DNA of 33,229 nt from Desulfuromonas sp. (GCA_002869635.1 PKUF01000007.1:16636-49864); one strand, 5' to 3'. Shown: positions 1 to 10,163, numbered from the stretch's first letter. The notes: generated from the letters alone by a model not told the origin. Made by a program: numbers and translations.

Positions 1-2
1 CC

Positions 3-1058
3 GTCGCTCCGCGTCTGCTTGCGTGGTACGCAACGCAAGGACGGAGCCTCCCTTGGCGCTGTATCCGCGACCCCTACCGAATCTGGCTGTCAGAAGTAAT
101 GCTGCAGCAGACCACCGTCGCCACCGCTCTCCCTTTCTTCGAACGCTTCATCGCTCGTTTTCCCACCGTCAGCACCCTCGCCGATGCCGCCATCGATGAG
201 GTGATCGCCCTCTGGGCCGGACTCGGCTACTATCGTCGAGCGCATCACCTCCACACCGCTGCCATAATCGTGCGCGACCAACACGCTGGCCGCGTCCCTG
301 ACGACCTTGATGCTCTGCTCGCACTACCGGGAATCGGTCGCTCCACCGCCGGCGCCATCCTCGCCCTTGCCTTTGACCGTCCCTTCCCGATCCTCGACGG
401 CAACGTCCGTCGCATCCTCTGCCGCCTCTTCGCCTTTAGCGAGAACCCTCGCAACAGCCGCGGCGAAAAGCAGCTCTGGCGCTGGGCTGAACAACTGACG
501 CCGCAAAAAGATCCACACGACTACACCCAAGCTATCATGGATCTCGGCGCCACAATCTGCACCCCGCGCGCTCCCAATTGCACCCTCTGTCCCTTATCAA
601 CACTCTGCCTTGCCTACCAACAAGGGATCGCGGAGGCACTCCCGATCTCGCCCCCCCGTAAGACTGTCCCTCTGCGTCGTCAACTTGCCCTGCTTGTTGA
701 ACATGAGGGCAACCTGCTCTTGCAGCAGCGTCCGTCCCGAGGTCTTCTTCCCGGGCTCTGGGAATTCCCCGGCACCGACCTTATCGCGGCACTCCCTCCG
801 GCCCAGCAGGCCGCAAATTTCCTTGGTCAGCTCGGGGGCAAGGAGCAACTTCTTCCCTTAGGAAGAATCTCCCACACCTATTCCCACTTCAAACTTGAGC
901 TGCACATCTTTTTAACTCAGGTAAACTCCTCCTCCCTTTTGACACCACAACGCTTCTGGATCCCTCGAAACTCTCTCGCCGAAGCGCCCTTGCACGGAGC
1001 CCATCGCAAGGCGTGCAAACTCCTTCCTCCCCCTGGATCAACGGTGGAAGATGTGTAA
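3..1058 (+). CDS. mutY: A/G-specific adenine glycosylase MutY, 5'-truncated by the window edge
   Basis: Frame is open from base 3 (VAPRLLAWYATQGRSLPWRCIRDPYRIWLSEVMLQQTTV), so the listed start at 99 is internal. HhH region LPGIGRSTAGAILALAFDRPFPILDGNV, FeS motif CTPRAPNCTLCPLSTLC, C-terminal NUDIX-like domain (QQRPSRGLLPGLWEFPG). Confidence 0.95.
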   Translation, partial: VAPRLLAWYATQGRSLPWRCIRDPYRIWLSEVMLQQTTVATALPFFERFIARFPTVSTLADAAIDEVIALWAGLGYYRRAHHLHTAAIIVRDQHAGRVPDDLDALLALPGIGRSTAGAILALAFDRPFPILDGNVRRILCRLFAFSENPRNSRGEKQLWRWAEQLTPQKDPHDYTQAIMDLGATICTPRAPNCTLCPLSTLCLAYQQGIAEALPISPPRKTVPLRRQLALLVEHEGNLLLQQRPSRGLLPGLWEFPGTDLIAALPPAQQAANFLGQLGGKEQLLPLGRISHTYSHFKLELHIFLTQVNSSSLLTPQRFWIPRNSLAEAPLHGAHRKACKLLPPPGSTVEDV

Positions 1059-1101
1059 TTACACAGTGCATTTCCCCTGACGGTATGGTAGCTTTGCCGT
1101 T

Positions 1102-2481
1102 ATGCGCCTGACTCTTAAACAACAGATCATCCTCGCTCCAGCGACGGTTCTGCTCATCTTGAGTCTTCTCCTTGGCTTTCTCCAGTACACCTTCTGGGAC
1201 CTCTCCCAGAAACGACAGCAGGCCAAGGAGCTTAAAAGCACATTCATCGCTCTGGCTGAAGCCGAACTGGCGATTCAACGCTACTACCCACTGGTCCTGA
1301 ACAGCCGCAAAGGGGTGGTTGATGCGCGAACTCTTGAGGAGATGACCATGCTCTATGCTCATCTTGAAGGAGCCATCAACCGGATTGTCGAAATCCAACC
1401 CCTCCCCACGGAAGCCCGACAAGCCTTGACCCAGTCAGTCAGCGATCTCGATCCAGACATCGAGATCAACCTTGATCGCTTCCTCAACGCCTTATCAAAA
1501 CTGCGGCCCGAGATGAGCAAACTCTCGGAGCTGATTCAACAACGCCGAGAGACACTGCGTAATATTCATGATGAAGATATTGACGAAATCGTCTATCAAA
1601 GCGCGCTGGTTTCGATCGTCGTTCTCGGCTCGGCAATTCTTCTCGGAATTTTCCTCTCTCTCACCTTCGCTCGGCGAATCCTCAGACGGATCGGGGCTCT
1701 TTCCTCCTGCGCCGCCCAGATCATAAAGGGAGAACTCACACCCCCTCCGGCCCCGGAGAAGATCCGCGACGAACTTGACGAACTCGGTCTCGCCATCAAT
1801 CATATGACGAATCGCCTGATCCACGTGGTCAGTGCCGAGAAATTGCTTGAAGGAGCCGAAGAGGAGAGGCGACGAATCGCCATGGACCTGCACGACCAGA
1901 CGCTTTCAGACCTCGCCTCGATTCTGCGCGGCCTGCAGCAGCTGCAGCAACTCCCCGAAGCAGAGCAGCAGGCCCGTGAGCTCGAAACAGAGTTGCATCG
2001 TGCGATCGGCGGACTGCGGGGCGTGATGGACAACCTCCACCCTCAGACTCTCGACATCCTCGGTCTTGCCGCCGCCATCGAATCGTATGTCACTCGGCAC
2101 CTGCAAAAGCCGGAGCTCCCCGAATGCCACCTCTATATCTCACCGGCGGCCGAAGAACTCTCACTGCCGAAGCTGGCAAGTCTGACCTTCTATCGCATCG
2201 CCCTTGAGGCGATGCACAATGTCATCAAACACGCCGGCGGCAGCCGCTATGAAATTACTCTAGAGCGCCGCGAATCCGACCTCCTCCTCTCGGTGGAAGA
2301 CAATGGTCGCGGTTTTAACCCCACCGCAACCCCGAAAACCGGCCGCGGCCTCAACAATATTCGGGAGCGAGCCCGCACCATCGGCGCCAGCGTCACTTGG
2401 AGCCGTTCCCGCTTCACCAGTGGAACCCGTTTCGAACTTCTCTTGCCGCTCGCCATCGAAGCGAGCGCCGATAAGGACTGA
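1102..2481 (+). CDS. Membrane sensor histidine kinase, NarX/HisKA_3-like
   Basis: Two hydrophobic segments, HAMP-like region, H-box RRRIAMDLHDQTLSDLASILRGL, HATPase motifs EAMHNVIKHAGG and VEDNGRGFNP. Confidence 0.9.
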   Translation: MRLTLKQQIILAPATVLLILSLLLGFLQYTFWDLSQKRQQAKELKSTFIALAEAELAIQRYYPLVLNSRKGVVDARTLEEMTMLYAHLEGAINRIVEIQPLPTEARQALTQSVSDLDPDIEINLDRFLNALSKLRPEMSKLSELIQQRRETLRNIHDEDIDEIVYQSALVSIVVLGSAILLGIFLSLTFARRILRRIGALSSCAAQIIKGELTPPPAPEKIRDELDELGLAINHMTNRLIHVVSAEKLLEGAEEERRRIAMDLHDQTLSDLASILRGLQQLQQLPEAEQQARELETELHRAIGGLRGVMDNLHPQTLDILGLAAAIESYVTRHLQKPELPECHLYISPAAEELSLPKLASLTFYRIALEAMHNVIKHAGGSRYEITLERRESDLLLSVEDNGRGFNPTATPKTGRGLNNIRERARTIGASVTWSRSRFTSGTRFELLLPLAIEASADKD

Positions 2482-2486
2482 GTATC

Positions 2487-3239
2487 ATGGAGAACGCCAC
2501 GATCCTCATCGCCGAAGACAATCCTAAGGATTTCGAGTTTCTTGAGCAGATCTTTCGCACCATCGCTCCCGATGCCAAGATCGAGCGAGCTCAAAACGGC
2601 CTGCTCGCCCTTGAAAAGGGACTCGCCTCCGAAGTGCCGTTGGTGGTCAGCGATATTCAGATGCCCGAGCTTAACGGTATCGACTTTGCCAAAGAGCTCT
2701 GGGAGCGACGTCCTCAGGCTCGTATCATTCTCTGGAGTCAGCACAAAGACGAGATGTATGTTCGAGCGTTGGCCCGCATCGTTCCACCCGAAACGGTCTA
2801 CGGCTACGTCCTCAAATCGAATGCCAAGGAACGTATCGCCTCGGCGATCCAAACCGTTCTCTTCGATGACCAGTGTTGGATCGATCCCGAAGTCCGCAAG
2901 GTGCAGGGACGCACCGGGCACGCCCAGACCGCCCTCTCCGACATCGAATATGAAGCTCTGATTGATATCACTCTCGGCCTTACCGACAATCTCATCGCCC
3001 AACGCCGCTACCTCTCACGCCGTGGGGTTCAAAGCCGCCTCAACTCCCTCTACACCAAACTCGGCCTCGATCAAGAACAGTTCCAAAGTGAGAAGGTCGG
3101 TGACGCCTTCAACCTTCGTAACCGTGCCGTCTCCGTCGCTCTTGCCCGCGGACTGATCAACGCCTTTGAGCTCGAGCACGAGGAGAGCGAATTTCAAATT
3201 TGGCTCAAACGCTTCAAAGGAAGTCAGAAGATTAAATAG
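2487..3239 (+). CDS. Response regulator with REC domain and LuxR-like C-terminal region
   Basis: [38 protein letters not shown]-terminal region resembles an HTH ([30 protein letters not shown]). Starts 5 bp after the kinase gene. Confidence 0.85.
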   Translation: MENATILIAEDNPKDFEFLEQIFRTIAPDAKIERAQNGLLALEKGLASEVPLVVSDIQMPELNGIDFAKELWERRPQARIILWSQHKDEMYVRALARIVPPETVYGYVLKSNAKERIASAIQTVLFDDQCWIDPEVRKVQGRTGHAQTALSDIEYEALIDITLGLTDNLIAQRRYLSRRGVQSRLNSLYTKLGLDQEQFQSEKVGDAFNLRNRAVSVALARGLINAFELEHEESEFQIWLKRFKGSQKIK

Positions 3240-3265
3240 TCACAACTCTCTGCGGAGATCGATCT

Positions 3266-4315
3266 ATGTTTCCCCTACGCCCCAAAATCGCCGCCATGGC
3301 TGGCTATGTCCCTGGCTTTCAGCCCCCCGATGGCGAAAGTTGGATAAAGCTCAACACCAACGAAAATCCATACCCCCCTTCACCCAAGGTCCGCGAGGCA
3401 ATCCTCGCCGAACTCGGGGACGGGGCGGTTCTACGCAAATATCCTGACCCCTCAAGCCAGACGGCGAGAAAAACCGCCGCCGCGCTCTATGGTGTTGATC
3501 CAGCTTGGGTGATCATGGCCAACGGTTCGGATGAACTGCTCAACAACCTGATCCGCGCTTTTGCCGGCGAAGGGGAAGAGGTGGCCTACGTCCACCCCTC
3601 CTACTCTTACTACGCCACCCTCGCCGAGATTCAAGGGGCAAACATCCGCACATTCGGCCTCACCCCCGACCATAAATTGGCCGACTTTCCCACGGTCTAC
3701 GAGGGGAAGATTTTCTTTCTCACCACTCCCAACGCCCCTCTCGGGTTCGCCTTCTCTCTTGAGAAGATCGCCGACCTCGCCGACCGCTGCCGCGGCATGC
3801 TGGTGGTTGACGAAGCGTACGTCGATTTTGCCGATCACAGCGCCCTGCCGCTGCTGCAGAAACACGAGAACCTGATCATCACCCGCACTCTTTCCAAAAG
3901 CTATTCCCTCGCTGGGATGCGGCTTGGTCTCGCCCTCGCCCGCCCTGAGGTGGTCGCCGCCCTCGACAAGATCCGCGACCACTACCACCTCGACCGTCTT
4001 GCCCTCGCCGCCGCCAGCGCCGCGCTGGAAGATCAGGCCTGTCTGCAACAAACGGTCACAACGATTCGTGCTACCCGCGAGCGTTTCAGCGCCGCCTTGC
4101 GCCAGATCGGTTACACGGTCATCCCCTCGCAAGGGAACTTCGTTTTCGCCTCCCCCCCCGATGGTGACGGCAAACGGGTTTACGACGCCCTCTTCTCCCG
4201 TAAGATTCTCGTGCGCTATTTTAGCGACCCGGCCCTGAAACACGGTCTGCGTATCACCATCGGTACCGACACCGAGATGGATGCCGCCTTTGAGGCGTTG
4301 CGACAGATCGGTTGA
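3266..4315 (+). CDS. hisC: Histidinol-phosphate aminotransferase
   Basis: [55 protein letters not shown] motifs. Confidence 0.92.
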   Translation: MFPLRPKIAAMAGYVPGFQPPDGESWIKLNTNENPYPPSPKVREAILAELGDGAVLRKYPDPSSQTARKTAAALYGVDPAWVIMANGSDELLNNLIRAFAGEGEEVAYVHPSYSYYATLAEIQGANIRTFGLTPDHKLADFPTVYEGKIFFLTTPNAPLGFAFSLEKIADLADRCRGMLVVDEAYVDFADHSALPLLQKHENLIITRTLSKSYSLAGMRLGLALARPEVVAALDKIRDHYHLDRLALAAASAALEDQACLQQTVTTIRATRERFSAALRQIGYTVIPSQGNFVFASPPDGDGKRVYDALFSRKILVRYFSDPALKHGLRITIGTDTEMDAAFEALRQIG

Positions 4316-4334
4316 TTCTGGATTTCATCACCCC

Positions 4335-5054
4335 ATGACCACGCTTCGAACCACGATTTTTTGGGCCGGGCTCATCCCCTGGACCCTTTTTGTCATTATC
4401 ACCGGCACCCCTCTGTCACTGATCAACCCCGACTGGATGCACAACTACTGCCGTATCTGGGCCCGCCTGCTACTGGTGCTGGCGGGGGTACGCCTCAGCG
4501 TAAAGGGGCGCGAGCACCTCCCTCAGGGGGAGCCGCTCATTTTCATGCCCAACCACCAGAGCACCTTTGACATCCTTGCTCTCTTCATCGCCCTACCGGT
4601 GCAGTTTCGCTGGATTGCCAAAGAGGAACTCTTTCATATCCCCTTCTTCGGCTTCGCCATGCGCCGTGCCGGCTACATCTCCATCGACCGCGGCGACCGT
4701 AAAAAAGCGATTAAAAGTATGGATGTCGCAGCTCAGCGCATCGCAGCCGGGACCTCGGTGATCATCTTCCCGGAGGGGACACGCTCCGAGGATGGAAAAC
4801 TGCTGCCGCTGAAAAAGGGGGGATTTGTTCTCGCTCTCAAATCGGGAGTCTCGATCCTCCCGATGGCGATCGAGGGGAGTTGCAAGGTCAATCCCAAACA
4901 CTCGTTGCGTCTCTACGGAGGGGAGATTCACGTGACCTTGCAGCCTGCCATCCCGACCGCCGACCTGCCGATGAGCGAGCGCGATCGGCTTATGGAAGAA
5001 GTTCGCACATCACTGGCGTCCGTTCTTGGTCCTCCCGCGAAGGAGAGTCGATGA
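4335..5054 (+). CDS. plsC: 1-acyl-sn-glycerol-3-phosphate acyltransferase (PlsC family)
   Basis: NHQSTFD (HX4D), FPEGTRSEDGKLLPLKKG. ATG at 4335 (MTTLRTTIFWAG) is in frame with the longer ORF starting at 4281. Confidence 0.9.
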   Translation: MTTLRTTIFWAGLIPWTLFVIITGTPLSLINPDWMHNYCRIWARLLLVLAGVRLSVKGREHLPQGEPLIFMPNHQSTFDILALFIALPVQFRWIAKEELFHIPFFGFAMRRAGYISIDRGDRKKAIKSMDVAAQRIAAGTSVIIFPEGTRSEDGKLLPLKKGGFVLALKSGVSILPMAIEGSCKVNPKHSLRLYGGEIHVTLQPAIPTADLPMSERDRLMEEVRTSLASVLGPPAKESR

Positions 5055-6748
5055 GCGAGGAGACACACCCTTTAACCCCGCTTCACGGCGAGGACAGAAT
5101 TCGCATCTTGCCGCTGGGGGGACTTGGTGAGATCGGCCTCAACCTGATGGTGGTCGAATGCAACGGAGCCTTGGTTCTCATCGACTGCGGTCTGATGTTC
5201 CCTGAGGCCTATATGCCAGGGATTGACCTTGTCATCCCTGACGTCTCGGTTCTTGAGGCGCGTCGCGACGACATCCGCGCAATCCTGCTGACCCACGGGC
5301 ACGAAGACCACATCGGAGCGATCCCTTTTCTACTTGAGCGCCTCGGCTTCCCGCCGATCTACGGCACCGCCCTGACCCTCGGCCTGCTGCGGGGGAAACT
5401 GGAGGAGCACCATCTCCTTTCGCGAACAACCCTCGAGACGCTGACGCCACGCCAGTGCATCGATCTTACCCCCTTTACGGTAGAATTTTTCCGGGTGACC
5501 CACTCCATCGCTGACGGGGTCGGAATCGCTCTACGCACCCCGGCGGGGCTGATCGTCCACAGCGGCGACTTCAAGCTCGACCCAACCCCCATCGACGGTG
5601 AGATCACCGACCTCGCTCGCCTGGCCACCTACGGCGAAGAGGGGGTGCTGCTGCTCATGGCCGACTCAACCAACGTCGAACGAGAAGGGCACACCCTCTC
5701 GGAGCGGATGGTCGGCGAGGCGTTGCAACAGCTCGTTGGATCCGCCTCCGGGCGGATTCTCGTCGCCACCTTCGCCTCGAACATCCACCGTATCCAACAG
5801 ATCCTCAATGCGGCGGTACAGGCCGGACGCTGGGTCCACGTTAGCGGGCGCAGTATGCTCACCAACATTGCCATCGCCCGGCAACTCGGCTACCTCCGTG
5901 CTCCCGACGGACTCTTCGTTGATCAGGCTCAGATGCGTGACCTGCCTCGGGAGCACCTGCTGGTACTCACCACCGGCAGCCAAGGCGAACCTCTCTCAGC
6001 CCTCTCGCGCATCGCCATGGACGACCACAAACAGATCAAAATCACTCCCGGCGACACGGTGATCCTCTCCTCAAAATTTATCCCCGGCAACGAGCGGGCA
6101 ATCACCGACCTGATCAACCTCCTTTACCGCCGCGGGGCCGAGGTCCATTACGAGACGACGAGCGAGATCCACGTCTCCGGTCACGCCAGCCAGGAGGAAC
6201 TCAAGCTGGTTCACTCTCTGTTGCGACCACGCTACTTCGTTCCCGTGCACGGCGAATACCGCCATCTCGTTAAACACGCTCGCCTTGCCGAGACGATGGG
6301 CGTCGAAGAAGGAAACGCTGTCGTCCTCAACAATGGAGAACCTCTTATTCTCTCAAGAAACGGTTTGCGGCGTGAGGAGAGGGTCGAGGCGGGACGAATC
6401 TTCGTCGATGGCAAAGGGGTCGGCGATGTGGGGGTGATGGAGCTGCGTGACCGCCGGCACCTCGCCCAGCACGGTCTGGTCATGGTGCTCCTCGCCATCA
6501 ACCGCAGCAGTGGCGCCCTGTTGCATGGCCCTGAGCTCTTCAGCCGCGGCTTCGTCCCAGAAGAGGAGGGACAAGAAATTCTCGACGAGGCGGCAGTGGC
6601 GCTGCACGAGATGCTCGCCGAGCAGTCACTTTCTTTGTTGACCGATAGTGAAGAGCTGCGGGTTGAGGTGCGCAAGACCTTACGCCGCTTCTTCAACCGT
6701 CGCCTTGAGCGGCGACCGCTGATTCTTCCAATGATCCTTGAACTCTAA
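5051..6748 (+). CDS. rnj: Ribonuclease J, metallo-beta-lactamase/beta-CASP family
   Basis: LLTHGHEDHIGAIPF, HSGDFKLDPTPIDG, DSTNVEREGHT, VHVSGHASQEELKL, FVPVHGEYRHL. ATG at 5051 overlaps the plsC stop (ATGA). Confidence 0.93.
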   Translation: MSEETHPLTPLHGEDRIRILPLGGLGEIGLNLMVVECNGALVLIDCGLMFPEAYMPGIDLVIPDVSVLEARRDDIRAILLTHGHEDHIGAIPFLLERLGFPPIYGTALTLGLLRGKLEEHHLLSRTTLETLTPRQCIDLTPFTVEFFRVTHSIADGVGIALRTPAGLIVHSGDFKLDPTPIDGEITDLARLATYGEEGVLLLMADSTNVEREGHTLSERMVGEALQQLVGSASGRILVATFASNIHRIQQILNAAVQAGRWVHVSGRSMLTNIAIARQLGYLRAPDGLFVDQAQMRDLPREHLLVLTTGSQGEPLSALSRIAMDDHKQIKITPGDTVILSSKFIPGNERAITDLINLLYRRGAEVHYETTSEIHVSGHASQEELKLVHSLLRPRYFVPVHGEYRHLVKHARLAETMGVEEGNAVVLNNGEPLILSRNGLRREERVEAGRIFVDGKGVGDVGVMELRDRRHLAQHGLVMVLLAINRSSGALLHGPELFSRGFVPEEEGQEILDEAAVALHEMLAEQSLSLLTDSEELRVEVRKTLRRFFNRRLERRPLILPMILEL

Positions 6749-6772
6749 CGGCGAAGCACGCCGGAGATCGAC

Positions 6773-7567
6773 ATGACCTATTTTGAAGCGATTTTCCTCG
6801 GCGCCCTGCAGGGGGCGACTGAATTTCTTCCTGTCTCCTCCTCAGGACATCTTGCCATCGCCCAGCACCTGCTGCCGGACTTCTCGCAACCGGGTGTCTT
6901 CTTTGATGTTCTGCTCCATGTCGGGACGATGATCGCGGTCATCCTCTACTTTCACCGCGAACTGAAAAAACTTGCCACCGCCCCCTTCTCGAAAGCCGAG
7001 GACGCCCCCCTCTACCGCCGGCTGCTGCTGCTGCTGATTGCCGGATCGGTCCCGACCGCCATCATCGGTCTGACCTTCAAGGATTTCTTCGAGGGGCTCT
7101 TTGAGAACATTCCGGTGGTTGCGACGATGCTGCTGGTCACCGGAACTCTCCTCTTCGTCTCAGAACGGCTACACCGCGGGAACCGCAAAGAAGAGGAATT
7201 GACCCTGCGCGATGCGCTGTTGACTGGGCTGGTTCAGGGGTGCGCCATCATCCCCGGGATCTCCCGCTCCGGCTCAACCATTGCCGCGATGCTGCTGCGT
7301 GGCATCGATGGGGAGACGGCGGCTCGCTTCTCCTTTCTCCTCGCCCTGCCAGCGGTCTTTGGCGCCGCGATCTTATCGTTACGTCATCTTGATGCCGTCG
7401 CCAAAGAACAGCTCCCCCTTTATCTGACCGGGGCCGCTGTCGCTTTTATCGTCGGCCTGCTCTCGATCCATTTTCTCATGGCGGTCGTCCGTAAACGCCG
7501 CCTCATCGGCTTTGCCATCTACTGTTGGTTGGCCGGCAGTCTAATTCTGCTGTTCTCTCTCTTTTAG
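6773..7567 (+). CDS. uppP: Undecaprenyl-diphosphatase UppP/BacA
   Basis: LGALQGATEFLPVSSSGHLAIAQH, PGISRSGSTIAAMLLRG motifs. Confidence 0.95.
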   Translation: MTYFEAIFLGALQGATEFLPVSSSGHLAIAQHLLPDFSQPGVFFDVLLHVGTMIAVILYFHRELKKLATAPFSKAEDAPLYRRLLLLLIAGSVPTAIIGLTFKDFFEGLFENIPVVATMLLVTGTLLFVSERLHRGNRKEEELTLRDALLTGLVQGCAIIPGISRSGSTIAAMLLRGIDGETAARFSFLLALPAVFGAAILSLRHLDAVAKEQLPLYLTGAAVAFIVGLLSIHFLMAVVRKRRLIGFAIYCWLAGSLILLFSLF

Positions 7568-7621
7568 ACGGCCAGCTCTTCTCCTTGTCGCGCCTTCTCG
7601 GCTCGGCTATAGTAGGATCCC

Positions 7622-9925
7622 ATGAGTAACATATCAACCACAACTGCTCGCGAGAAGTTGCAGCGCGAGATTTTTGTCATCCTTTTGAGCGGGATCGGGC
7701 TCTTCTTACTGCTGGCCCTCTTCTCCTACTCGTCGACCGACCCATCGTTTAACAACAACTACGACCCGCAAAAGATCGCCAATCTTGGCGGTCGTATTGG
7801 CGCCTATCTCGCCGATGCACTGCTGCAGGGGTTTGGTCTTGCGGCGCTCCTCTTCCCCCTTTTTTTCTTTGCCAGCGCCCTGCGCCGCTTGCGCCAGCGT
7901 CGTCCTCCCCGCTTCACCCCTTTGCTTGCGACTCTGTTGCTCTTAAGCCTCGACGGGATCTTCGGACTCTGGCTTCAGAACGTCCAGTGGAGCGGTCACC
8001 CGCTCAACGGGGCGGGAGGACTGAGCGGCCGGCTTCTTGCCGACCTCATGCTTCCCTGGCTCAACCGTAGCGGTGCAACTCTCGTCCTTGCGATTTTTCT
8101 GCTGATCCTTCTCCCCTTGTTGACTGGTGTCTCGATCCCGGCTCTGGCCACCGCCGTTGGCCAGCGGCTTGTGACCAGTCTGGCCTCTCTGCGCCAGCGA
8201 CAGAAAAAAGAGAAAGCCGTCACGACGGAAAAACCTCAAAAATCCGCGCCCACTCCCACCACACCGATTCTCGATAAACAGTCGTCTAAAGATCCCCCGC
8301 CCTCCCCTCCAAAGCCGTCACCACCCCCGGCAAAGAAGAAAGAGAAGGCAAAGAAAACAACGCCGCCCAAACTCGACATTCAGGACCCTCCCGATACAAC
8401 GGGGAGTCGTCCCTCTCTCTCCCTGCTTAACCACGATGGTGAAGCGGCTCCCGACGTCGACAAGGCAGCACTACAACGCAACGCCGAGACGTTGAGCAAC
8501 AAGTTCCGCGACTTCAAGATCGACGGCGAGGTTGTGGCGGTCAAACCGGGACCAGTGGTCACCATGTACGAATTCGCCCCGGCGCCGGGGGTCAAGGTCA
8601 ACAAAATCGCCGGTCTCTCCGACGATCTGAGCATGGCCCTGCGGGCGCATTCGATCCGCATCGTCGCGCCGATCCCCGGACGCGGTGCGGTAGGAATTGA
8701 AATTCCCAACCCCGAACGCGAAACGGTCTGGCTCAAAGAGATCTTCGCCTCCGATGAATTCCAAAAGACCGGCGGCGCCTTGCCGATGGCTCTTGGCAAG
8801 GACATCTTCGGCAAGACCGTGGTCTCTGACCTTGCCAAGATGCCACACCTGCTCGTTGCCGGCTCGACCGGCAGCGGTAAGTCGGTTTCAATCAACACCA
8901 TGATCCTCTCACTCCTCTACCGCGCCTCACCTCAGGATGTGCGAATCATCATGGTTGACCCTAAAATGCTCGAGCTCTCCATCTACGAGGGAATCCCCCA
9001 CCTGCTGTTGCCAGTGGTGACCAACCCCAAAAAGGCGACCCTCGCTCTGAACTGGGCGGTGCGGGAGATGGAGCGCCGTTACAAATTAATGGCCGACAAA
9101 GGGGTTCGAAACATCGATGGCTACAACAAGCGCCTTGCCGATGAGGAGGCGGAGAAGTCACGCCGACGCGCCAACGATGAGGTCGTTCTCGAAGCCGCCC
9201 CCGATATCGACGAGGAGTTTCCCCCCTTCGCGCCTGAAGAGGGGGAAGAACTTGAGCATGGGCATCTCCCGTACATCGTCGTCATCGTCGACGAGCTTGC
9301 TGACTTGATGATGGTCGCCGGCCGTGACATCGAGGAGGCAATCGCCCGCCTCGCCCAGATGGCCCGCGCCGCCGGAATCCACCTGATCCTTGCGACTCAG
9401 CGTCCGAGCGTCGATGTCATTACCGGCCTGATCAAAGCGAACTTTCCCACCCGGATCTCCTTTAAAGTCTTCTCCCGCACCGACTCACGCACCATCCTCG
9501 ACCAGATGGGAGCCGAGAATCTCCTCGGCATGGGGGATATGCTCTTTCTCCCTCCCGGCACCGGCGCACTGCAGCGGGTTCACGGCGCCTTCGTCTCGGA
9601 AAAAGAGGTGCAGCGGGTGGTCGACTTCCTCAAGTTACAGGGGGAGCCGGAATACGATCCGAGCATCCTCACCCCGCCTGCCGGCGGCGAGGGCGGAGGC
9701 GACAACGACGACGAGGGGTATGATGAGAAGTGGGATGAAGCTCTTGCCGTCGTTGCTGAGACCCGTCAAGCTTCGGGGTCGATGCTCCAACGACGACTCG
9801 GCGTCGGCTACAACCGGGCGATGCGGATGATTGAGCGGATGGAGCAAGAGGGGATCGTCGGACCGGCACAAGGAAACAGTAAACCACGTGAGGTCTTCAT
9901 CGGTCGGATCCCACCAGCAGGATGA
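7622..9925 (+). CDS. ftsK: DNA translocase FtsK/SpoIIIE
   Basis: N-terminal TM segments, Pro/Lys-rich linker, Walker A AGSTGSGKSVSIN, Walker B VVIVDELADLMM, QRPSVDVITGLIKANFPTRISF, C-terminal winged-helix gamma domain. Confidence 0.95.
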   Translation: MSNISTTTAREKLQREIFVILLSGIGLFLLLALFSYSSTDPSFNNNYDPQKIANLGGRIGAYLADALLQGFGLAALLFPLFFFASALRRLRQRRPPRFTPLLATLLLLSLDGIFGLWLQNVQWSGHPLNGAGGLSGRLLADLMLPWLNRSGATLVLAIFLLILLPLLTGVSIPALATAVGQRLVTSLASLRQRQKKEKAVTTEKPQKSAPTPTTPILDKQSSKDPPPSPPKPSPPPAKKKEKAKKTTPPKLDIQDPPDTTGSRPSLSLLNHDGEAAPDVDKAALQRNAETLSNKFRDFKIDGEVVAVKPGPVVTMYEFAPAPGVKVNKIAGLSDDLSMALRAHSIRIVAPIPGRGAVGIEIPNPERETVWLKEIFASDEFQKTGGALPMALGKDIFGKTVVSDLAKMPHLLVAGSTGSGKSVSINTMILSLLYRASPQDVRIIMVDPKMLELSIYEGIPHLLLPVVTNPKKATLALNWAVREMERRYKLMADKGVRNIDGYNKRLADEEAEKSRRRANDEVVLEAAPDIDEEFPPFAPEEGEELEHGHLPYIVVIVDELADLMMVAGRDIEEAIARLAQMARAAGIHLILATQRPSVDVITGLIKANFPTRISFKVFSRTDSRTILDQMGAENLLGMGDMLFLPPGTGALQRVHGAFVSEKEVQRVVDFLKLQGEPEYDPSILTPPAGGEGGGDNDDEGYDEKWDEALAVVAETRQASGSMLQRRLGVGYNRAMRMIERMEQEGIVGPAQGNSKPREVFIGRIPPAG

Positions 9926-9930
9926 AGTGA

Positions 9931-9959
9931 TTGACTTTTTCAGAGCGCTATGATACCTC
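9931..9959 (+). promoter_or_regulatory. Candidate sigma70 promoter for the leader ORF and aminotransferase
   Basis: TTGACT (9931-9936), 17-nt spacer, TACCTC (9954-9959). The -10 is weak. Confidence 0.4.
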
Positions 9960-9982
9960 CATTCGACACGAGGAGATGAATC

Positions 9983-10099
9983 ATGACCATCTGTCAGCAG
10001 ACCATTGAGACCATCCCGAGCGCCGCACGAGCTAGCAGCGCGGCTGCAGCAGCAGCCGCAGCAATGTTGAGTGCCTGCTGCCCGGGAAGGAACTGTTAA
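9983..10099 (+). CDS. Small 38-aa ORF MTICQQTIETIPSAARASSAAAAAAAAMLSACCPGRNC; candidate Ala-rich leader peptide or small Cys-rich protein
   Basis: SD-like AGGAG at 9971-9975, ATG at 9983, TAA at 10097, hairpin-T tract follows. Below the length cut-off of the supplied ORF track. Confidence 0.65.
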   Translation: MTICQQTIETIPSAARASSAAAAAAAAMLSACCPGRNC

Positions 10100-10123
10100 G
10101 CTCCTTCGTTTTTCCAAAGTGAA

Positions 10124-10163
10124 AAAGGCCATGGGCAGAGCGCCCGTGGCCTTTATCTTTTTT
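10124..10163 (+). terminator. Intrinsic terminator between the small ORF and the aminotransferase gene
   Basis: AAAGGCCATGGGC / GCCCGTGGCCTTT (13-bp stem with one G-U) followed by ATCTTTTTT. Confidence 0.85.

Noticed and set aside
2247-3002. 251-aa minus-strand ORF
   Set aside because: Antisense shadow of the histidine kinase/response regulator genes.
3452-4243. 263-aa minus-strand ORF
   Set aside because: Antisense shadow of hisC.
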